Source: Alteromonas pelagimontana (GTDB lineage Bacteria > Pseudomonadota > Gammaproteobacteria > Enterobacterales > Alteromonadaceae). From it: DNA of 64,000 bases. Positions 60,229 through 64,000 of this stretch are shown piece by piece. A program made the position numbers and the translations under genes. Under the pieces are notes generated by a model. It did not search any database, had not been told where the DNA came from, and saw only the letters and a program-made list of their open reading frames with translations. The first letter of the stretch is position 1. The number at the start of each line of letters is the position of its first letter. The stretch is from NCBI RefSeq assembly GCF_002499975.2, contig NZ_CP052766.1:1364001-1428000 (forward strand), written 5' to 3'.

Positions 60229-60570
60229 ATGAACCTCAATTTACATACAAAGGTTTTTCGCTCTGTTACTAATACCGGGAATGGTGAAGTTGGGGCTGAT
60301 ACAATTTTCCATTATCAACAGCACAAAGATGTCGTTACTGCGACGTACCAAGGCGGCAGCATCGCGAATGGCCATTTAATAGCCAAGGTACTGCCAAATG
60401 GAGAGTTAGACATGCGGTACCACCATATAAATAAAGCCGGCGAACTAATGCTTGGAAGATGCCTATCCACATCAGAGCTGTTGCCGAATGGTCGGCTGAA
60501 GTTCAGAGAATCCGGGCAGTGGCTGTCAGGAGATATGTCCTCCGGCTATTCAGAGATTGAGGAAATATAG
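60229..60570 (+). CDS. Cassette 14: small protein often mis-annotated as n-acetylglutamate synthase
   Basis: This 113-residue protein has FRSVTNTGNGEVGADTIFHY, HKDVVTATYQGGSIANGHLI, GELDMRYHHINKAGELMLGR, SELLPNGRLKFRESGQWLSG and GYSEIEEI. This all-beta family is widespread and often labelled 'n-acetylglutamate synthase' without evidence; there is no GNAT or kinase domain. Probably a lipocalin-like or avidin-like barrel. AAGGAG 6 bases before the ATG. Function unknown. It is the last likely cassette gene. Confidence 0.75.
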   Translation: MNLNLHTKVFRSVTNTGNGEVGADTIFHYQQHKDVVTATYQGGSIANGHLIAKVLPNGELDMRYHHINKAGELMLGRCLSTSELLPNGRLKFRESGQWLSGDMSSGYSEIEEI

Positions 60571-60708
60571 CAGGTAATTTGTCCGCTGTATTTGATGGTA
60601 TTTAGCATAACTAAGCGCTGCAGCCGACGTAAAGAGTAGCGCCAACAAATTCTTGATACAGACTAGTACACGCACAAGCCGCGTTTGCAAACTCTGCCAT
60701 AAGCCTTT

Positions 60709-61599
60709 TTATGGTTGGGGTAACTCAGCAAACCCTGATTCGTATCCGAAGTCTTTTCGAATCCGTAAAAAGCTGGCAAAACGTGGCAGCCCATTATTGG
60801 TGAAGCCATGATATTTATAGGTGATAATACTTCCTATAGGCGGGGGATTAGCGCGTCCGTTGTCAGTGAAACCGGAACCCACTGAAAACACAACCCCTTG
60901 TGTGTTTTTCACTCGTAATGCGCCCAGCATCCCTGTGTACTTGCCTTTGCCTGGCAAATAGGCGATTACTTCGGCTTCGTCATCGAAGTACGGCTTTAGC
61001 TTCAATAGTGCGCTGCTTCTGCCGGAGTGATGACGGGCCGTTGCCAGGTGCAGCATCAGACCTTCTGCGCCAGCTTCAACTAATGCTTGCAGGTGTTCGC
61101 TTAACGCGTGATTTGATGAAAAGCGCTGCTGTTTTACCGCTTTAATATGCTCAGCATCAATTTGTTTAATTAAGTTTAAATAGTTCTTATACCGCTGCTC
61201 AAAAGGAAGCTGCGCATCAGGCATATCGAAAACTTTATAACTTACTCGGCGCCACCGCTCATCGTTGGGTGTTTCAGTTCGTACTATGGAAGTGAGGCCT
61301 TCAAAATCCTGGCGCTGTGTCCATAGTTCTCCGTCAAGCCAGACGGCAGGTAATGGCGCAGTAAACCAGCCAGGCGCCGGTATCGGGTTGCCTTGTCTGG
61401 TCAGGAATTTTTCACCCGTCCAAATGGCCCGCACACCGTCATATTTTTCACTAACCAGATAATCGCTAATAGGCCGGGCGTTGTCCTGCTCATACACATT
61501 AGCCAGTTGAACGTGCATCGGCGATGCTGCACATGTGAAAAAAGCGGCGAGGTACAGAAATACCGAAAGAATATAAAGAAGTTTAGACAATTTTATCAT
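60709..61599 (-). CDS. Periplasmic ATP-dependent DNA ligase (LigE type)
   Basis: This protein of about 296 residues has a signal peptide (KLLYILSVFLYLAAFFTCAA, cut after ASP). The minimal ATP ligase follows: motif I EKYDGVRAIWTG with catalytic Lys, III WLDGELWT, IIIa YKVFDMP, IV EGLMLH and V LKLKPY, then an OB domain. Lig E ligases are exported and proposed to seal nicks in incoming or extracellular DNA. ATG 61599 has AAGGA 8 bases upstream. It lies next to the integron, a possible link with DNA acquisition. Confidence 0.88.
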   Translation of the reverse strand: MIKLSKLLYILSVFLYLAAFFTCAASPMHVQLANVYEQDNARPISDYLVSEKYDGVRAIWTGEKFLTRQGNPIPAPGWFTAPLPAVWLDGELWTQRQDFEGLTSIVRTETPNDERWRRVSYKVFDMPDAQLPFEQRYKNYLNLIKQIDAEHIKAVKQQRFSSNHALSEHLQALVEAGAEGLMLHLATARHHSGRSSALLKLKPYFDDEAEVIAYLPGKGKYTGMLGALRVKNTQGVVFSVGSGFTDNGRANPPPIGSIITYKYHGFTNNGLPRFASFLRIRKDFGYESGFAELPQP

Positions 61600-61742
61600 C
61601 ACTGCATCCTTGCAATTTTGGTTTATACTGAACTAATTCTATACAGGTTTTGTTGTGAATTAATACTGTACTTCAACCAAACAATACCGAAACTGGCCGT
61701 GCTTGCTCTTATTATTTTTTAGTGCTTTGGGAGTAAGGCTTC

Positions 61743-62786
61743 CTATGAAGCCCCTTTTGCCGTTTTGGCTTCCAACAAATCTTCCACGTACCACATTCTC
61801 ACGATAACCATTAATGTAACCATAAGCGGCGCCGCCAGCAGAATACCAGTTAAGCCAACCATTCCGCCCAACGTTACCTGCGCAAACAGGGTAAGCGCGG
61901 GGGGAAGATCGGCGATTTCTGCCTGAAGTACCGGTGTCAGTACGTAGCTTTCCACCGCCTGTACAGCGACATATAAAGAGGTAACGTAAAGAAGCGCATC
62001 CACGCCACTCATCACGCTGATCATTGCTGCGGGTATAAAACCAATAATGGGCCCAAGATTAGGAATAAAGGAAAGCAGCGCTGCAATAATCCCTAATATT
62101 AACGCTAAATCAACGCCCAGCGCCCATAAACCTCCAGTGGTCAGTATGCCAACTAAAATCATAGAAGCAATTTTCGCAACAAACCATCCTGTTAGCGCAG
62201 ATCCACATCCATTAAGCACCTCCCGAACTCTCTGCCGATGTATTGGAGGAACAAGCGTTACAGCACCATTAATATAACCCTTAGGATTAACTGCAAGAAA
62301 TAGCCCGAGAAAAAGCGCAAAAATGAAATTTCCAATTCCATTTATGGCTGAATAAAAGAACCCGGAAACTGCGTTTACTATCGTACTGACTTTCGGATCA
62401 TACGAGCTTAAATCTTTTACATTGTCGTTGAGCTGATCTGTCCAGTGTAGATCAGAGATTTGTTCCTGAATATAATCGACAGCCTGAGGCAAACGATCGG
62501 TTAACTCACTAGCCTGGGCGGCAACTTTTGGCGCGGTGTATCCGAAGAAAAGACCAAGTAATAAAAAAGGCGCGATAATGGTTACCGGAAGCCAGATTTT
62601 GGTCGAAACGTTAGTTTTCTTTCCTAACCAATTCGCTGAACCTCGAAACAGCACTGCAATTAACATCCCGCCAAACAAGGTTAATACTATTTTTCCACTA
62701 TGTACCAGCGCCCATACCAGAAGCACGACAAGCGCAGCGGTACTGGCTTGGATAAAAGTACGCTTCGCCAGCAGTTTGGTATTCAT
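61743..62786 (-). CDS. AI-2E family (PerM-like) membrane permease
   Basis: This protein of about 347 residues has seven to eight TM helices. Family blocks are TAALVVLLVWALVHSGKIVL, LILGIIAALLSFIPNLGPII and GVDALLYVTSLYVAVQAVES, then ALTLFAQVTLGGMVGLTGI. PerM/TqsA-like proteins export signalling molecules or ions; the substrate here is unknown. The start was moved to ATG 62786, preceded by AAGGAAT; the in-frame extension upstream is arginine-rich and lacks a ribosome binding site. Confidence 0.85.
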   Translation of the reverse strand: MNTKLLAKRTFIQASTAALVVLLVWALVHSGKIVLTLFGGMLIAVLFRGSANWLGKKTNVSTKIWLPVTIIAPFLLLGLFFGYTAPKVAAQASELTDRLPQAVDYIQEQISDLHWTDQLNDNVKDLSSYDPKVSTIVNAVSGFFYSAINGIGNFIFALFLGLFLAVNPKGYINGAVTLVPPIHRQRVREVLNGCGSALTGWFVAKIASMILVGILTTGGLWALGVDLALILGIIAALLSFIPNLGPIIGFIPAAMISVMSGVDALLYVTSLYVAVQAVESYVLTPVLQAEIADLPPALTLFAQVTLGGMVGLTGILLAAPLMVTLMVIVRMWYVEDLLEAKTAKGAS

Positions 62787-62831
62787 ATAATTCCTTAAAT
62801 AACGCGAAAATCTGCGTGTTCTGGCCATAAT

Positions 62832-62896
62832 ACTAACCCGCTTTGATGCGTGATCAGCTCAGAAATAGAGGATCCATCTGATCAAGGTGGATTAGT
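62832..62896. repeat. Second copy of the ACTMATCC palindromic repeat
   Basis: ACTAACCcgCTTTGA (62832-62846) faces TCAAGGtGGATTAGT (62882-62896) around a 35-nt loop that begins TGCGTGATCAG. Arms and loop start match the element at 5953-5995, whose loop is 22 bases shorter. Confidence 0.6.
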
Positions 62897-63237
62897 ATAA
62901 GATGCTGTCTCCACCACAGTTATTTCAATGCATATTGCGTAGCCCCAGTACCAGAATGACGGCAGACAGGCGTTAACGTAGCATGTTTACTTCAGTAAAC
63001 CTCGCTTGGATCGGTATTCCTTAAGCAATCGCATCTATAGGCGGCCAACTAAATGCTTGACTGCACGTCATCCCAGGGAACAAACCGTCCGAATTTTTCC
63101 ACACCGTTTCAGGTGCGAGACGAATGCTATTGTTAACTACACCAAAAAAGCCCGTTTTCTCCAGCGGCAAAGTTCTTTGCCGCATCCCATTGATCATCCG
63201 GATGACAGATCGTGGATATTTTATTAAACAGTAAGTG

Positions 63238-63322
63238 AAAGTTTCTTAGTCGCACTTCTGGAGCGCAGTGCTCCAGCAGAGCCATCAGGGATGATTTTAT
63301 GGCGTTTCGGATAAGAAACTTT
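63238..63322. repeat. Three-way-junction-like inverted-repeat element
   Basis: Outer stem AAAGTTTCTTA (63238-63248) pairs with TAAGAAACTTT (63312-63322). Inside are two hairpins: CTGGAGC-GCAGT-GCTCCAG (63258-63276) and GCCAT/ATGGC (about 63281-63303). It could be a REP-like repeat or structured RNA. No T-run. Confidence 0.5.
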
Positions 63323-63818
63323 TACATGATTTCACAGCTGTTCGTCTTTCGCTCACTCATGCGGTTGCCCTCATACGGAGGGGACTCACATCATTTTTCA
63401 CCTGACGAGCTACTTAAATGAGACTGCCATCGTCCATGCTGCTTCTCAAGTCGATGTAAGTTTTACTTTCATAGCTCAATTACTATCGAAAATATTTCAG
63501 ATCACAGCAACAGTCTGCCCGCAGCTTATCTCCGCGTGAACATGCGTGTGTTCAGCCGTATTTTCGCTTAGTCGTCACTGCAGGCCGGGTTGTCTATTGC
63601 TAAGCGGTTGTACTGATCCCTATTTAATGTTTAGCGGAATCTATACGAACAGCTGAGCATCATCGATTTTCTATTCTTTTACACGCCGCGTTAAGAAACC
63701 GGGTTAGGTAACTGAAAAAATACAGTTGAAGAGACGCTTTGTATGAATGCTTGCGATAATTGGTTAATTATTAGATGTAAAACCGGTTAAATATAAAAAA
63801 GAGCCCGTTTAAAAGCAT

Positions 63819-64000
63819 ATGAACATATTCGTATTAGATACTGACATTGAAAAGTGCGCTCAATACCATTGCGATCAACACGTAGTAAAAATGATCTTAG
63901 AAAGTGTTCAGTTACTGTGCACGGCATTAAATAAAAAAGGGTTTTCTACCCCCTATAAATCCACTCATGTTAAGCACCCTTGCGTGTATTGGGTAGAAGA
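63819..64000 (+). CDS. Conserved protein, 5' part only (cut by window edge)
   Basis: From ATG 63819: MNIFVLDTDIEKCAQYHCDQ, HVVKMILESVQLLCTALNKK, and so on, open to the edge. HVVKMILESVQLLCTAL with the HCDQ pair is typical of a small family, mostly in phages and marine bacteria, sometimes labelled pyrimidine-dimer DNA glycosylase-like. Function uncertain. Confidence 0.55.
   Translation, partial: MNIFVLDTDIEKCAQYHCDQHVVKMILESVQLLCTALNKKGFSTPYKSTHVKHPCVYWVE

Larger units (their letters stand above)
62787..63818. other. 1-kb gene-free interval with structured repeats
   Basis: No credible gene. It holds the palindromic repeat (62832-62896), the direct palindrome GTTTACTTCAGTAAAC near 62988, and a three-hairpin element (63238-63322). 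Short ORFs here have no family similarity that I recognise. Confidence 0.5.

Noticed and set aside
60229..60570. N-acetylglutamate synthase activity
   Set aside because: Although relatives carry this label, the sequence has neither an amino acid kinase nor a GNAT domain.
63006..63227. 73-codon ORF in the gene-free kilobase
   Set aside because: No ribosome binding site, no recognisable family, atypical composition.

Overview
The window reads as chromosomal DNA of a marine gammaproteobacterium of the Alteromonadales (Alteromonas-like). Supporting evidence is the surE-pcm-yqaA-nlpD-rpoS cluster behind ftsB-ispD-ispF-truD, rplU-rpmA-obgE, ispB, fadBA with a PsrA-like operator, ptsP-rppH-mutH, and single-copy rapA-rluA. 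The genus is inferred from gene content and order only.

Layout. 1-165 is the edge of an IS66-type transposase. 511-9,000 holds a soluble two-PAS chemoreceptor, a MITE-like element, rapA-rluA, a DUF3530 protein and an AmpG-like permease. 8,938-18,812 is a mostly minus-strand block: GGDEF protein, receiver-CheC protein, thyA, lgt, a TauE/SafE exporter, ptsP, rppH, then mutH (+) and a CYTH/CHAD triphosphatase. 19,038-25,538 has an SH3 protein, a large putA and a chemoreceptor gene broken by a frameshift and a stop. 25,699-34,138 carries a TIGR03545-like protein and the ftsB-to-rpoS run. 34,234-49,754 has a DUF2339 membrane protein, folA, obgE, rpmA, rplU, ispB, a ZIP transporter, pepQ, slt and fadBA.

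The unusual region is 49,820-60,570, a sedentary chromosomal integron. It begins with an integron integrase gene (intI) read convergently with fadA. That gene is full length by homology but carries two in-frame stop codons (50,681 and 50,630). Beyond an attI-like junction at 51,005 lie about fourteen gene cassettes separated by attC sites, several of which are near-copies of one another. Cargo includes at least three toxin-antitoxin modules (ParE type, PIN/RHH, BrnT/BrnA), a DUF4160/DUF2442 pair, a CdiI-like orphan immunity protein, a CPBP membrane protease, a GNAT acetyltransferase, a DUF6624 secreted protein, and several small proteins of unknown function. One attC is split by an IS10-like element. 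Another is occupied by what looks like an ORF-less group II intron next to an IS110-type transposase fragment. The distal attC sites are degenerate.

Right of the integron are a periplasmic ATP-dependent DNA ligase (LigE type), an AI-2E family permease, about 1 kb without genes but with structured repeats, and the start of a gene running off the window.
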